Positions 44,528-54,302 of a stretch of 64,000 nt of DNA are shown here, piece after piece. The stretch's first letter is position 1; the number at the start of each line of letters is the position of its first letter. The DNA lies in assembly GCA_016716125.1 (NCBI GenBank), contig JADJWZ010000005.1:124001-188000 (forward strand), given 5' to 3'. The position numbers and the translations under genes were made by a program. This DNA is from Ignavibacteria bacterium (GTDB lineage: Bacteria > Bacteroidota > Ignavibacteria > Tepidaquicellales > Tepidaquicellaceae). The notes under the pieces are model-generated. The model was not told the DNA's origin, searched no databases, and worked only from the letters and a program-made list of their open reading frames with translations.

Positions 44528-46327
44528 ATGAAAAATACCAATATTTTTTTAATTATGGTGTTATCCGCCTTACTATTATTTTCCTGCGGAAGAAATAAAG
44601 AAACCACTCAAAACAGACAGACCGAACAATTTCCCATTACAGAACTTCAGCCAATAGATACTGCCGACTCCGATTACGGCGACTGGATTATTAAACATGA
44701 AATGTCCGATGCTGAAAAGCTGAATCCTATAGTTACCAATGACGCTACTGCTTCCGGTATTATTATATACATTTTTGAAAATCTTCTCGAAATTGACAGA
44801 GAAACTTATGAATTCAAACCTCTCATTGCAAAAGCAATGCCTGAAATCAGCGAAGATCATTTGTCTTATACCTATGACTTAAAAGAGTATGTTACTTTTT
44901 CAGACGGTAAGCCGCTTACAGGCGAAGATATAATTTTTACGATAAAAGTTATAAAGAATCCTTTCACGGATGCACAAGCGCTTAGAAATTATTTTCAGGA
45001 TGTAAAAAGCGTGGAGCTTGTGGACGGAAATAAATTCAAAGTAAGATTTAATATGGTAAAGCCCTATTTCAGAGCAGTTGTCGCTCTAAACGATCTGGAG
45101 ATTATTCCGAAACATGTACTGGATAAAAACAATGAAACGGATAATTTTACATGGGAGATGCTTGATGAAGCGGGAAAGTCATTTGATCCGGAAAAATTTG
45201 CAGGCATGAAAAAATACGCCGATATTATTAATAAGGAAGAAATGTCAAGAAGCCCGGAATTCGTTATCGGATCAGGTCCTTATAAACTTGAAAAATGGAT
45301 TACAGGTCAGTCCATTACTCTCGTAAGGAATGAAAATTACTGGAACAAATCTGAACTTCCCAACTATCCTCAGAGGATTGTATTTAAAACTATCAAAGAT
45401 CAGAATGCAGCTGTCGTAGCTGCAAAAAATAAGGAAGTTGATCAGCTGCAGGTAATTCAGCCGATAGATTTTGTAGAAAATATAAAAGACCCGGAAAAAT
45501 TTAATCTAAAAAAATCCCTCGTAATCGAACCTTCATACAATTACATTGCATGGAATAATGATCATCCGATATTTTCAGACAAAAAAGTCAGATGGGCAAT
45601 GGCGTATGCGATTGACAGAAATTCGATCGTAGATAAAATAGTCTACGGTATGGGAAATAATATACAGTCGCATATATTTTTCAAAAGCAAATTCATAAAT
45701 ACAGACCTTCCGGAAATTTCCTATGACATTAATAAAGCAAAGACACTGCTGACTGAAGCCGGATGGAAAGATACGGACGGTGACGGGATACTTGATAAAG
45801 TAATTAACGGAAAGAAAACAGATTTTAAATTCACATTTACAAACAATACTAATCCTAAACGTAAAAAGGTTATACTTATTCTTATTGAACAGCTGAAGCA
45901 GCTCGGGATACAGGCTGATATTCAGGAATATGAATGGTCAGTATTTCTTGATAAAATCAAAAAGCATAATTATGATGCATGCTTTGCGGGCTGGCAGCTT
46001 TCAGTAACTGCCGATGACCCTTATCAGATCTGGCATTCTTCACAGTCTATCGGGGAAGGAAGTAATTATTTCAGTTATAAAAATCCTGAGAGCGATAAAC
46101 TTCTTGAAGAGAACAGACTTACTTTTGATGATGTAAAGAGAAAGGAAATTCTTGGCAAATGGCAGCAGCTGGTATATGATGATCAGCCGGTAACTTTTCT
46201 CTGGAGCGAACCGGTGAGATATGTTTACAGTGACAGATACAGAAATGCGAGATGGTATGCTTATCCGGACTCACCTTTGTTAAATGAATGGTGGGTTCCT
46301 ACAAACAGGCAGTTATATAAGGAATAA
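44528..46327 (+). CDS. Peptide-type ABC substrate-binding lipoprotein (copy 1)
   Basis: A 599-residue extracytoplasmic binding protein of SBP family 5 (oligopeptide/dipeptide/nickel class). The lipobox LLLFSC places the lipid on Cys20, followed by GRNKETT. The domain of about 540 residues has the family segments LNPIVTNDATA, YDLKEYVTFSDGKPLTGEDIIFT, GSGPYKLEKWITGQSI, VRWAMAYAIDR and LLTEAGWKDTDGDG. A paralogue with the same layout lies at 47921, separated by hpf and hprK. The permeases follow only the second copy. Confidence 0.93.
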   Translation: MKNTNIFLIMVLSALLLFSCGRNKETTQNRQTEQFPITELQPIDTADSDYGDWIIKHEMSDAEKLNPIVTNDATASGIIIYIFENLLEIDRETYEFKPLIAKAMPEISEDHLSYTYDLKEYVTFSDGKPLTGEDIIFTIKVIKNPFTDAQALRNYFQDVKSVELVDGNKFKVRFNMVKPYFRAVVALNDLEIIPKHVLDKNNETDNFTWEMLDEAGKSFDPEKFAGMKKYADIINKEEMSRSPEFVIGSGPYKLEKWITGQSITLVRNENYWNKSELPNYPQRIVFKTIKDQNAAVVAAKNKEVDQLQVIQPIDFVENIKDPEKFNLKKSLVIEPSYNYIAWNNDHPIFSDKKVRWAMAYAIDRNSIVDKIVYGMGNNIQSHIFFKSKFINTDLPEISYDINKAKTLLTEAGWKDTDGDGILDKVINGKKTDFKFTFTNNTNPKRKKVILILIEQLKQLGIQADIQEYEWSVFLDKIKKHNYDACFAGWQLSVTADDPYQIWHSSQSIGEGSNYFSYKNPESDKLLEENRLTFDDVKRKEILGKWQQLVYDDQPVTFLWSEPVRYVYSDRYRNARWYAYPDSPLLNEWWVPTNRQLYKE

Positions 46328-46505
46328 ACTTTTATTTTAAATAATCTATATTAATTTCAATATACTTAAACTATATGATGCAAGGTGATTCTGTGTCATA
46401 AAATTATTCCCAAATGATTTTTAATTTATAGTTGAAATTAAATAAAGAGTTTAGCATATTCGCAAAAAACCGACACTTATATTTTAAACCTTTAAAACCG
46501 TAAAA

Positions 46506-46841
46506 ATGATAAAAATTAACATTACATCGCGTCATTTTAAAGCTCACGAAACTTTACAGGAGTACATCAAAGCTGAAATTGAAAATCTCAGCAAGTACAA
46601 TGAAGAGATCATATATGCAGATGTCATACTTTCATTTGAAAAAGCAATTAACAGTATCAAGCATTGTGAAATATTAATAAAAATAAGCGATAAGAACTTC
46701 ACTGCAAAAGAAAGCAGTGATGATTTTACAAAATCTATAGATAAGGCGGTAAATAAAATCGAGACTCAGATTTTGAAATACAAAGGTAAAAATAAAGCTG
46801 AAAAGTATAATTCCAAAAAAGAAATCAAAAAGACTATTTAA
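46506..46841 (+). CDS. hpf: Ribosome hibernation promoting factor/RaiA-like
   Basis: A 111-residue short HPF. The beta-alpha-beta-beta-beta-alpha fold is seen: MIKINITSRHFKAHETLQEYIKAEIENL, then ADVILSFE, CEILIKIS and the last helix DFTKSIDKAVNKIETQILKYKGK. It binds the decoding centre of idle ribosomes. It lacks the C-terminal dimerisation domain of long HPF. It lies 2 bases upstream of hprK, a pairing known from proteobacterial rpoN-hpf-ptsN neighbourhoods. Confidence 0.9.
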   Translation: MIKINITSRHFKAHETLQEYIKAEIENLSKYNEEIIYADVILSFEKAINSIKHCEILIKISDKNFTAKESSDDFTKSIDKAVNKIETQILKYKGKNKAEKYNSKKEIKKTI

Positions 46842-46843
46842 TA

Positions 46844-47890
46844 TTGCCGGGAAAGTATGAAAATATAAAGGAGATAAAGAAAGATTCTATTACGGTGGAA
46901 TTTCTTTATAATGAATTTAAAGACAGATTCAAACTTGAAAAAGTTACGGTTAAAGATATCAATCCTGAAATTAAAATCACGGAAAAGGATATTCACAGAC
47001 CGGGACTTGCTCTTGCCGGATATGTAAAGTTTTTTACTTATAACAGGGTACAGCTATTCGGGAATACCGAAATTAAATATCTGGAACAGCTGTCTCCGGA
47101 AGAAAGACTTAATTCCCTTAAAGGATTTTTTTCTTTTGAAGTACCGTGTGTGATTGTAACCGGTAATAATAAGGTTCCATCTGAATTGAAAGAACTTGCG
47201 GATATGAAAAACGTCCCTGTATTCAGGTCAGCATATCCTACCACGAGATTTTCTTATTTTATTAGTGATTTTCTTGATGATCAGTTTTCGACACAGGTGA
47301 TAATGCACGGATCTTTTGTAGATGTATACGGAGTGGGACTTTTTTTCTCGGGAAAATCCGGAATAGGTAAAAGTGAAATTGCGCTGGATCTTATAGAAAG
47401 AGGACATAGACTTGTAGCGGACGATGTCGTTGTGATTTCCAAAAAAGGCGAAGGCGTTTTAATGGGTTCGGGAATGGCGATTTCAAAACATATAATGGAA
47501 ATCAGAGGATTGGGCATTATTGATGTCAGCACAATATTCGGGATCAGATCTATACGTTATCAGAAAAGAGTGGAAGTGATAGTGGAGCTGGAAGACTGGG
47601 ACAAGGATAAAGCATATGACAGGACGGGCCTTGATAATTCGACGATTGCAATTCTTGATGTGGATATTGAGCTGATCAAATTACCGATATTTCCAGGAAA
47701 AAACATTACAGTGATAGCCGAAGTAATTGCGTTGAATTATTTATGCAAGCATTACGGTTATAATGCTGCCGAAGAATTCAGAAGAAAGTTAAAGGAGAAA
47801 ATATCAAAAAAATCCGAAAGTAAAACATTGAACAACGAAAATGTCAGAATTGAAAAAACCATTGAATACTTCGAACATGATTTTGAATAA
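46844..47890 (+). CDS. hprK: HPr kinase/phosphorylase
   Basis: A 348-residue HprK that phosphorylates Ser46 of HPr or related PTS phosphocarriers. The start is a TTG at 46844, 2 bases after the hpf stop. The N-terminal domain (about 15-145) precedes the Walker A loop GKSGIGKS at 170-177, and the family's signature EIRGLGIIDVSTIFG lies near 216-230. No HPr or EI gene is in the window, so its partner must lie elsewhere. It is placed between two ABC binding-protein genes. Confidence 0.93.
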   Translation: MPGKYENIKEIKKDSITVEFLYNEFKDRFKLEKVTVKDINPEIKITEKDIHRPGLALAGYVKFFTYNRVQLFGNTEIKYLEQLSPEERLNSLKGFFSFEVPCVIVTGNNKVPSELKELADMKNVPVFRSAYPTTRFSYFISDFLDDQFSTQVIMHGSFVDVYGVGLFFSGKSGIGKSEIALDLIERGHRLVADDVVVISKKGEGVLMGSGMAISKHIMEIRGLGIIDVSTIFGIRSIRYQKRVEVIVELEDWDKDKAYDRTGLDNSTIAILDVDIELIKLPIFPGKNITVIAEVIALNYLCKHYGYNAAEEFRRKLKEKISKKSESKTLNNENVRIEKTIEYFEHDFE

Positions 47891-47920
47891 AATTTTTAAA
47901 TTTATTAATTAATATTTATT

Positions 47921-49726
47921 ATGAAAAAAACCATAACAGGAATTTTTTCCCTGATGATAATAATGTCCTTTATATTTTCATCATGCGGAAGAAATAAGGA
48001 AACTACTGAAAGCAAAGAAAATGCTGAAGTGGTATTAACAGAGCTGATGCCTGTTGATACTGTAAATGCTGACGAAGGCGACTGGGTAATAAAACAGGAA
48101 ATGGCAGATGCTGAGAAACTTAATCCGACCGTTACAAATGATGCTACCGCAACCGGAATTTATATTTATATTTTTGAAACGCTCCTTGATATTAACAGAG
48201 AAACTTACGAACTTAGACCGCTAATTGCTAAATCATTGCCTGAAATTAGCGAAGACAAAATGTCATATACATTTGATCTGAAAGAAGATGTTAAATTTTC
48301 AGACGGTACTCCTTTGACTGGTGAGGATATAATCTTTACAGTTAAAACAATAAAGAATCCTTTTACAGATGCTCAGGCGCTCAGAAACTATTTTGTAGAT
48401 CTCAAAAATGTGGAACTGGTGGATGGAAATAAATACAAGGTCAGATTCAACATGACAAGACCATATTTCAGAGCGGTTTATTCACTGGGAAGTATGGCCA
48501 TTACACCAAAGCATGTACTTGATAAAGACGGAATGAACGATAAATTTACCTGGGAAGATCTTGACGAAGCGCAGAAAAGTCTTGATTCGAAAAAATATCC
48601 GGAAATGCAGAAATATGCAGATTTCCTGAATTCTCAGGAAGTGTCGCGTGATCCGAAATATGTATTGGGCAGCGGTCCGTATAAACTGGAAAAATGGACA
48701 ACAGGACAATCTATAGTATTACAGAGAAATAATAATTACTGGAATAAAAGCATGGTGCCGAATTTTCCAAACAAGCTTGTCTTTAAAATAATACAGGATC
48801 AGAATGCTGCACTGGTAGCGGCAAAGAATAAGGAAGTGGATCATATGTTTGTGATTCCACCGATTGATTTTGTTGAAAATGTAAAAGATCCCGCCAAATT
48901 TAATCTGAAGAAAGCGCTTGTATCTGAACCTGTTTATATTTTTATTGCCTGGAATAATAAAAGCCCGCTGTTTTCAGATAAAAAAGTCAGGTGGGCGCTG
49001 AGCTATGCAATAGACAGGCAGACTATGATAGATAAGATCGTGTACGGGATGGGTACAAAAGTTCAGTCGCCGGTTTTCATAGAGAGCAAGTATTACAATA
49101 ACGATCTGCCAATTATCGATTACAATCCGGAGAAAGCAAAACAGCTTCTTACCGAAGCGGGATGGAAAGATACTGACGGAGACGGCATAATTGATAAAGT
49201 CATTAACGGAAAGAAAACGGATTTTAAGTTTACATTCATTAATAATAATAATCCGAAAAGAAAAAAAGTAATGCTTGTAATAATTGAATCACTTAGACAG
49301 CTCGGCATTCAGGCGGATCTGCAGGAATATGAATGGTCTGTATTTTTGGAAAAGACAAAGAAACATGAATATGATGCATGTTATTCAGCATGGCAGCTGT
49401 CCGTTACTCCGGAAGATCCCTATCAGATCTGGCATTCATCTCAGTCCGAAGGCGAAGGAAGTAATTTTATCAGTTACAAAAATCCTGAAAGTGATAAACT
49501 CATTGAGCAAAACAGAATGGAATTTGATGATACTAAAAGAATGGAGATTCTTAAAAAATGGCAGCAGATAATATATGATGATCAGCCGACTACATTTCTC
49601 TGGACAGAGCCTTCCAGATTTATTTACAGTGACAGATTCAGAAACACAAGATGGTATGCATATCCTGATTCGCCTTTACTCAATGAATGGTGGACACCAG
49701 AAAATGCTCAGAGATATCAAAATTAA
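47921..49726 (+). CDS. Peptide-type ABC substrate-binding lipoprotein (copy 2)
   Basis: A 601-residue paralogue of the protein at 44528 with the same lipobox (FSSC, then GRNKETT) and near-colinear sequence (EMADAEKLNPTVTNDATATGI, DVKFSDGTPLTGEDIIFT, DTDGDGIIDKVINGKKTDFKF). It binds a peptide or similar substrate in the periplasm for the permeases encoded just downstream. A strong 14-bp hairpin lies in the 69-base gap before the first permease gene, which would let the binding protein be made in excess over the permeases. Confidence 0.93.
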   Translation: MKKTITGIFSLMIIMSFIFSSCGRNKETTESKENAEVVLTELMPVDTVNADEGDWVIKQEMADAEKLNPTVTNDATATGIYIYIFETLLDINRETYELRPLIAKSLPEISEDKMSYTFDLKEDVKFSDGTPLTGEDIIFTVKTIKNPFTDAQALRNYFVDLKNVELVDGNKYKVRFNMTRPYFRAVYSLGSMAITPKHVLDKDGMNDKFTWEDLDEAQKSLDSKKYPEMQKYADFLNSQEVSRDPKYVLGSGPYKLEKWTTGQSIVLQRNNNYWNKSMVPNFPNKLVFKIIQDQNAALVAAKNKEVDHMFVIPPIDFVENVKDPAKFNLKKALVSEPVYIFIAWNNKSPLFSDKKVRWALSYAIDRQTMIDKIVYGMGTKVQSPVFIESKYYNNDLPIIDYNPEKAKQLLTEAGWKDTDGDGIIDKVINGKKTDFKFTFINNNNPKRKKVMLVIIESLRQLGIQADLQEYEWSVFLEKTKKHEYDACYSAWQLSVTPEDPYQIWHSSQSEGEGSNFISYKNPESDKLIEQNRMEFDDTKRMEILKKWQQIIYDDQPTTFLWTEPSRFIYSDRFRNTRWYAYPDSPLLNEWWTPENAQRYQN

Positions 49727-49734
49727 TAAATCAT

Positions 49735-49764
49735 ACGCTGTCCGTAAATTTTTACGGACAGCGT
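49735..49764 (+). terminator. Hairpin between binding protein and permease genes
   Basis: Arms ACGCTGTCCGTAAA (49735-49748) and TTTACGGACAGCGT (49751-49764) are perfectly complementary over 14 bases. No T-run follows, so it is more likely an attenuator or 3'-end stabiliser of the binding-protein mRNA than a full terminator. Confidence 0.7.
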
Positions 49765-49795
49765 GTATATCAATTATAAATAATAATTTATTATA

Positions 49796-50812
49796 ATGAC
49801 AGATTATGTAATCAGAAGAATTTTACTTTTTATTCCGACGCTTATCATTATAACCATGATAACATTTCTTGTCTGCAGACTAGCGCCGGGAGATCCGACC
49901 GAAATGAAAATCGGACAGACACAGGAAGCACAGAAGACGGATTCAAAAAATCTGATGAATGAACAGGCAAAGGAATTTTATAAAAAGAAGTTCGGGCTCG
50001 ATAAGCCGCTGTATATTCAGTATTTTCTCTGGATAGGAAATATGCTTCAGGGCGATTTCGGCAATTCATTTAAAGATGACAGACCTGTAATTGATAAGAT
50101 TTTTGAAAGGCTGCCTGTTACGATAACTATCAGCCTGCTTTCATTTTTACTGATCTATACAATTGCAATTCCCATTGGGATATACAGCGCAGCGAGACAG
50201 TATTCATTACTTGACAGGACGACTACGGTACTTTTGTTTATTCTTTATTCACTGCCGAATTTCTGGGTGGCTACACTTGCGATAGTATTTCTATGTAATG
50301 TAGAGTATCTGAAAATATTTCCGACTGCAGGAATAAGGTCGGAAGATTTTGATTCGCTGAGTTTCGTCGGTCAGGTAAAAGACAGATTCATGCATCTTTT
50401 CCTTCCGGTTACAATTTCCAGTCTGACAAGTTTTGCATTCATATCAAGACAGATGAGAAGTTCAATGCTCGAAGTCATCAGACAGGATTATATCAGAACT
50501 GCAAAAGCAAAAGGTCTTTCAGAAAGAAAAGTCGTAATGAAGCACGCGTTAAGAAATTCACTAATTCCGATCATTACATTGATTGGAGGTTTACTTCCTG
50601 CAATGATAGGCGGAAGCGTCATAATAGAAACGATCTTTTCCATTCCGGGTATTGGTCAGCTTGCATTTCAGGCTATTTTAGACAGAGATTATCCACTGAT
50701 AATGGCTGAGCTGGTCCTTGTATCATTACTTACTGTAGTAGGTATATTGTTAGTTGATATTTTATATTCATTTGTAGATCCCAGAATTGCATTTACTAAA
50801 AAAGCAGCATGA
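49796..50812 (+). CDS. Peptide-type ABC transporter permease (DppB-like)
   Basis: A 338-residue inner-membrane permease of the peptide/nickel class. About six transmembrane segments. Typical features are RILLFIPTLIIITMITF, RLAPGDPT, and the cytoplasmic EAA loop AKAKGLSERKVVMKHALRNSLIPIITLIGG (about 240-268). It overlaps the second permease gene by 4 bases. No ATPase gene follows in the window. Confidence 0.93.
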   Translation: MTDYVIRRILLFIPTLIIITMITFLVCRLAPGDPTEMKIGQTQEAQKTDSKNLMNEQAKEFYKKKFGLDKPLYIQYFLWIGNMLQGDFGNSFKDDRPVIDKIFERLPVTITISLLSFLLIYTIAIPIGIYSAARQYSLLDRTTTVLLFILYSLPNFWVATLAIVFLCNVEYLKIFPTAGIRSEDFDSLSFVGQVKDRFMHLFLPVTISSLTSFAFISRQMRSSMLEVIRQDYIRTAKAKGLSERKVVMKHALRNSLIPIITLIGGLLPAMIGGSVIIETIFSIPGIGQLAFQAILDRDYPLIMAELVLVSLLTVVGILLVDILYSFVDPRIAFTKKAA

Positions 50813-51918
50813 AGAAAACAGATCAAAAAGAAATATCAGTTAATACTGAAAACAACGGTGCGGCCGGAAACGGTTTAAGCAAATCGCAGCTTGAATCTCA
50901 GAAGGAAGTCGGAGTTTCTTACTGGTCGCTTGTAAAGCATCAGTATAAAAAAAATAAGCTGGCAATGATATCAATGTATATAGTTATTATATTGATAACG
51001 ATTGCAATAACTGCGGATTTTCTTGCAAACAGCAAACCTCTTTATGCAGTCTATAACGGTGAAACATATTTTCCGGTAATAAAGGATTATCTAAATGATA
51101 TTGGTATCAGCAAGTGGGAACCAAACATGATAAATGTAAACTGGAAGGAACTTGACAATCAGAATAAACTCGAAAGCGTACTTTGGACTCCGGTACCTTA
51201 CGGTTCCAGTGAAATAGACCTTGCCAATAATCTGAGATCGCCCGGAGGCGATCATTATCTCGGCACAGATGCGATCGGCAGGGATTTACTGGCCGGACTT
51301 ATTCACGGATCTAGGGTCTCGCTTTCTGTGGGATTTGTTGCTGCAGGTATTGCTCTTTTGATCGGAATTGTAATGGGTTCGCTTGCGGGATTTTACGGAG
51401 GCAAAGTGGATCTGATCATTATGAGGTTTGTAGAGATCATGGTAACTCTTCCGGTATTCTTTCTGATAATTACTATAGTAGCGATTTACGGATCGAGTAT
51501 CTGGTATATTATGGCGGCTATCGGCATTACATCATGGACAGGCGATGCAAAGCTGATCAGAGGAGAAGTTTTAAAAGTAAGAAGTATGGAATACATAACG
51601 GCTGCAAGTTCTATAGGTCTGCCGAACAGACAGATCATTTTCAGACATGTAATTCCTAATGCAATCGCACCGGTGCTTGTATCGGGAGCATTTGCAATTG
51701 CAGGAGCAATTCTTACCGAGGCGGCGTTAAGTTTTCTCGGATTCGGTGTAAGCGCAACGATAGTAACCTGGGGTTCACTGCTGAATGAAGCAAGAGGCGC
51801 TTCCAATGCATGGTGGCTTGCGATTTTTCCCGGTATGATGATCTTTATAGCAGTAGTAACTTATAATCTTATCGGTGAAGGATTAAGGGATGCGCTGGAT
51901 CCGAGACTCAGAGATTAA
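50809..51918 (+). CDS. Peptide-type ABC transporter permease (DppC-like)
   Basis: A 369-residue partner permease. An N-terminal cytosolic tail of about 50 residues precedes the first helix. A long extracytoplasmic segment (residues 72-145) lies between helices 1 and 2. The core is YLGTDAIGRDLLAGLIHGSRVSL, then the EAA loop AASSIGLPNRQIIFRHVIPNAIAPV and the C-terminal ALDPRLRD. It should pair with the DppB-like permease. No ATPase is adjacent. Confidence 0.93.
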   Translation: MKKTDQKEISVNTENNGAAGNGLSKSQLESQKEVGVSYWSLVKHQYKKNKLAMISMYIVIILITIAITADFLANSKPLYAVYNGETYFPVIKDYLNDIGISKWEPNMINVNWKELDNQNKLESVLWTPVPYGSSEIDLANNLRSPGGDHYLGTDAIGRDLLAGLIHGSRVSLSVGFVAAGIALLIGIVMGSLAGFYGGKVDLIIMRFVEIMVTLPVFFLIITIVAIYGSSIWYIMAAIGITSWTGDAKLIRGEVLKVRSMEYITAASSIGLPNRQIIFRHVIPNAIAPVLVSGAFAIAGAILTEAALSFLGFGVSATIVTWGSLLNEARGASNAWWLAIFPGMMIFIAVVTYNLIGEGLRDALDPRLRD

Positions 51919-51982
51919 AAATTTTTTTAAACACAGAAACATATAAAATAATAAAATAAAATATCAGGAGGTAAAATAATAT

Positions 51983-52210
51983 ATGGTATGGACATTAGAA
52001 CTGGCGTCTTATCTGGATGACGCGCCCTGGCCGGCAAACAAATTTGAGCTGATAGATTACGCTATCAGATCAGGTGCTCCAAATGAAGTAATAAATAATC
52101 TGAATGATCTTGAGGATACAGAGGAACCTTTTGAAAGTATAGAAGAGATCTGGCTTGATTATCCTACGGATGAAGACTTTTTTTATGATGAAGAAGCTAA
52201 AGATTTTTAA
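51983..52210 (+). CDS. DUF2795 small acidic protein
   Basis: A 75-residue acidic protein with the DUF2795 pattern (LASYLDDAPWPANKFELIDYAIRSGAPNEVINNL). Its function is unknown. It has the clearest Shine-Dalgarno sequence in the window, AGGAGGT at 51966-51972, 10 bases from the ATG, unlike its neighbours. A rho-independent terminator follows at 52229-52265, so this gene ends the ABC transporter transcript. Confidence 0.85.
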   Translation: MVWTLELASYLDDAPWPANKFELIDYAIRSGAPNEVINNLNDLEDTEEPFESIEEIWLDYPTDEDFFYDEEAKDF

Positions 52211-52228
52211 ATTAGTTCATAAATTTTT

Positions 52229-52265
52229 AAGACCCAATGATGCAAATTATTGGGTCTTTTTCTTT
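52229..52265 (+). terminator. Rho-independent terminator
   Basis: Arms AAGACCCAAT (52229-52238) and ATTGGGTCTT (52249-52258) are perfect over 10 bases, followed by TTTTCTTT. It ends the transcript that runs through the ABC permeases and DUF2795. The Omp85 gene begins right after. Confidence 0.85.
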
Positions 52266-52276
52266 AATTTTTGCCG

Positions 52277-54301
52277 ATGAGATTTTTTTTAAAATTTTTG
52301 CTCATTTCGGGTATTACATTTTTTTATTACCATTTTTCTTATAGTCAGGAAAATACTTCCGTTGAAGGAGTTTATGAGATAGATGAAATAAACATTAAAT
52401 TTGAAAACAGTAATGCTTTTGAAGAAAGCACGATCATAAGCCTGCTCTCATCAAAAACCGGAGATATTTTTGATATGAACACATATCTGCTGGATGTGGA
52501 AAGAGTTAAAAAATTTTATTTTGATAACGGATTTTTTAATGCAATGATCGATACAAATCTGCAGATCATAAGAGAAGATAAGGAAGTGATCGAAAATTTC
52601 ATTGTAAAAGAAAACGTCAGATTCAAGTATTACGAAATAGAATATAAAGGATTAGACAGTATAGATGCCTCCGTAAAATCTTTGATTTTTAATGATAAAA
52701 GATCTTTAATAGTAAAAGGAAAATATTATTCCAAAGATACCGTTAACCTTGAATTATTAAGGATCATGGATATTTTATTCAACAATGGTTATGCAACAGC
52801 AACCTCAGGTTTTCCGGAAGTACTAAAGTATGAAACCAATAAGGATAACCTTCTCAATAAAGTGGATGTAATAATAAATTTTGATCCGAAGAGAAAATAT
52901 GATTTCGGGAAAACGCTGATTAAATTTACAAATTACAAATACAATGTAACTGAAGAAGATATAAGGAGAGAGCTGACTTACAAAGAAGATCAGGTCTATG
53001 ATAAAAGTAAGATCATTGATAGCGAATCAAAGCTTTCAAAGTTTTCAATTCTGGAAAATCCGAGGATCAACATCGACTCCATAAACAGTACTTCAGGTAA
53101 GATAGATTTGATCGTAAATGCCGTCGTCGGGAAAAAATATGATATCACTCCTGAAGTTTTCGGTTATTATTTTCAGAATTATTTTTATGTCGGAACAGGT
53201 TTATCTTTCAGTGACAGAAATTTTCTGGGAGGCGGAAGGGTGCTGACAACCAGCGCAAGGATCTATTTCAATTCACTTAAAAATAACAGGTTTGATATAG
53301 TGAATTCAATTTATCAGCCGTTTCTTTTTGGAAACCGTTTTATCACCGGAAACTGGAATATCGGCTATGAATATGTTCTCGAAAAAAGTATAAAAATAGG
53401 CAGACTCAAAAACTCATTCGGCGTTACTTATGAACTTCCGAAACACACATATATAAACAGCCTACTGGCCAGATGGGATCTGGATAATTCCAGAATAGTA
53501 GTTGATGATGATCTCCCGATTGAAGGAAGCGAACTGGTTCTGGGTAAATTTGATTATAATGAATTTATCTCAAAGATAGGTCTCACGGCAATTCATAATT
53601 CTGTAAACAGCATTATTTTCCCTTCGGGAGGAAGTTATCAGTCATATGAGTTTGAAGAGAGCGGACTTTTTTCCGGTATAATCAGGAGAATTTTCAATAC
53701 ATCCACTTTCAGTTATTTTAAATTTACTAATCTTAGTTCCGCATATTTAAATCTGAGTAACCGCGAAGTAAATGTTCCGTCTGCCCTTGCATTCAAATTA
53801 CTGGCAGGTATCATAGTAGAATACGGAGAGAATTCGTTTACTTTTATGGGACAGGAATTTTCCGAAGACAGGGTTCCGAGAGATACAAGATATTTCGGAG
53901 GAGGAAGTTCAAGCATCAGAGGATGGGGAGCAAAGCAGCTTGGCATAGTACCGAATAAAGAGCTCGGCGGAAATTTTACTTTTGAGAATACAGTCGAGTA
54001 CAGGATCAAACCTTTTATTACTGCAGAGAATTTATATCTCAGGGATCTTGGATTCGCGACCTTTATAGATTATGGAAACGTCTGGTCTGAGATCGGAAAA
54101 TTTAAACTGAATGAAATTGCAGTTGCCTCAGGAGCGGGCATCAGATATTACACAATAATCGGCGCTATAAGATTTGACATCGGATTCAAGATCTATGACC
54201 CTCAGCCGGGTCCGGTCGGCGGTTCAAACTGGATATTCGGAAAGGGCAGTAACTTCAGCGACAAATATAATTTTCAATTCGGAATAGGAAATACATTTTA
54301 A
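52277..54301 (+). CDS. Omp85/BamA-family outer-membrane protein
   Basis: A 674-residue outer-membrane protein, started at ATG 52277 (MRFFLKFLLISG). A TTG at 52271 also fits. After a signal peptide come about three POTRA-like repeats (residues 25-290) with YEIEYKGL and KTLIKFTNYKY segments. The C-terminal 370 residues form the 16-strand barrel with the conserved RYFGGGSSSIRGWG motif and a final aromatic strand. It could be a BamA- or TamA-like translocation or assembly factor. No BAM partners are in the window. The next gene starts one base after its stop. Confidence 0.88.
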   Translation: MRFFLKFLLISGITFFYYHFSYSQENTSVEGVYEIDEINIKFENSNAFEESTIISLLSSKTGDIFDMNTYLLDVERVKKFYFDNGFFNAMIDTNLQIIREDKEVIENFIVKENVRFKYYEIEYKGLDSIDASVKSLIFNDKRSLIVKGKYYSKDTVNLELLRIMDILFNNGYATATSGFPEVLKYETNKDNLLNKVDVIINFDPKRKYDFGKTLIKFTNYKYNVTEEDIRRELTYKEDQVYDKSKIIDSESKLSKFSILENPRINIDSINSTSGKIDLIVNAVVGKKYDITPEVFGYYFQNYFYVGTGLSFSDRNFLGGGRVLTTSARIYFNSLKNNRFDIVNSIYQPFLFGNRFITGNWNIGYEYVLEKSIKIGRLKNSFGVTYELPKHTYINSLLARWDLDNSRIVVDDDLPIEGSELVLGKFDYNEFISKIGLTAIHNSVNSIIFPSGGSYQSYEFEESGLFSGIIRRIFNTSTFSYFKFTNLSSAYLNLSNREVNVPSALAFKLLAGIIVEYGENSFTFMGQEFSEDRVPRDTRYFGGGSSSIRGWGAKQLGIVPNKELGGNFTFENTVEYRIKPFITAENLYLRDLGFATFIDYGNVWSEIGKFKLNEIAVASGAGIRYYTIIGAIRFDIGFKIYDPQPGPVGGSNWIFGKGSNFSDKYNFQFGIGNTF

Positions 54302-54302
54302 T

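Noticed and set aside
44576..44860. A 94-codon antisense frame in the first binding-protein gene
   Set aside because: Shadow of the SBP coding sequence on the opposite strand.
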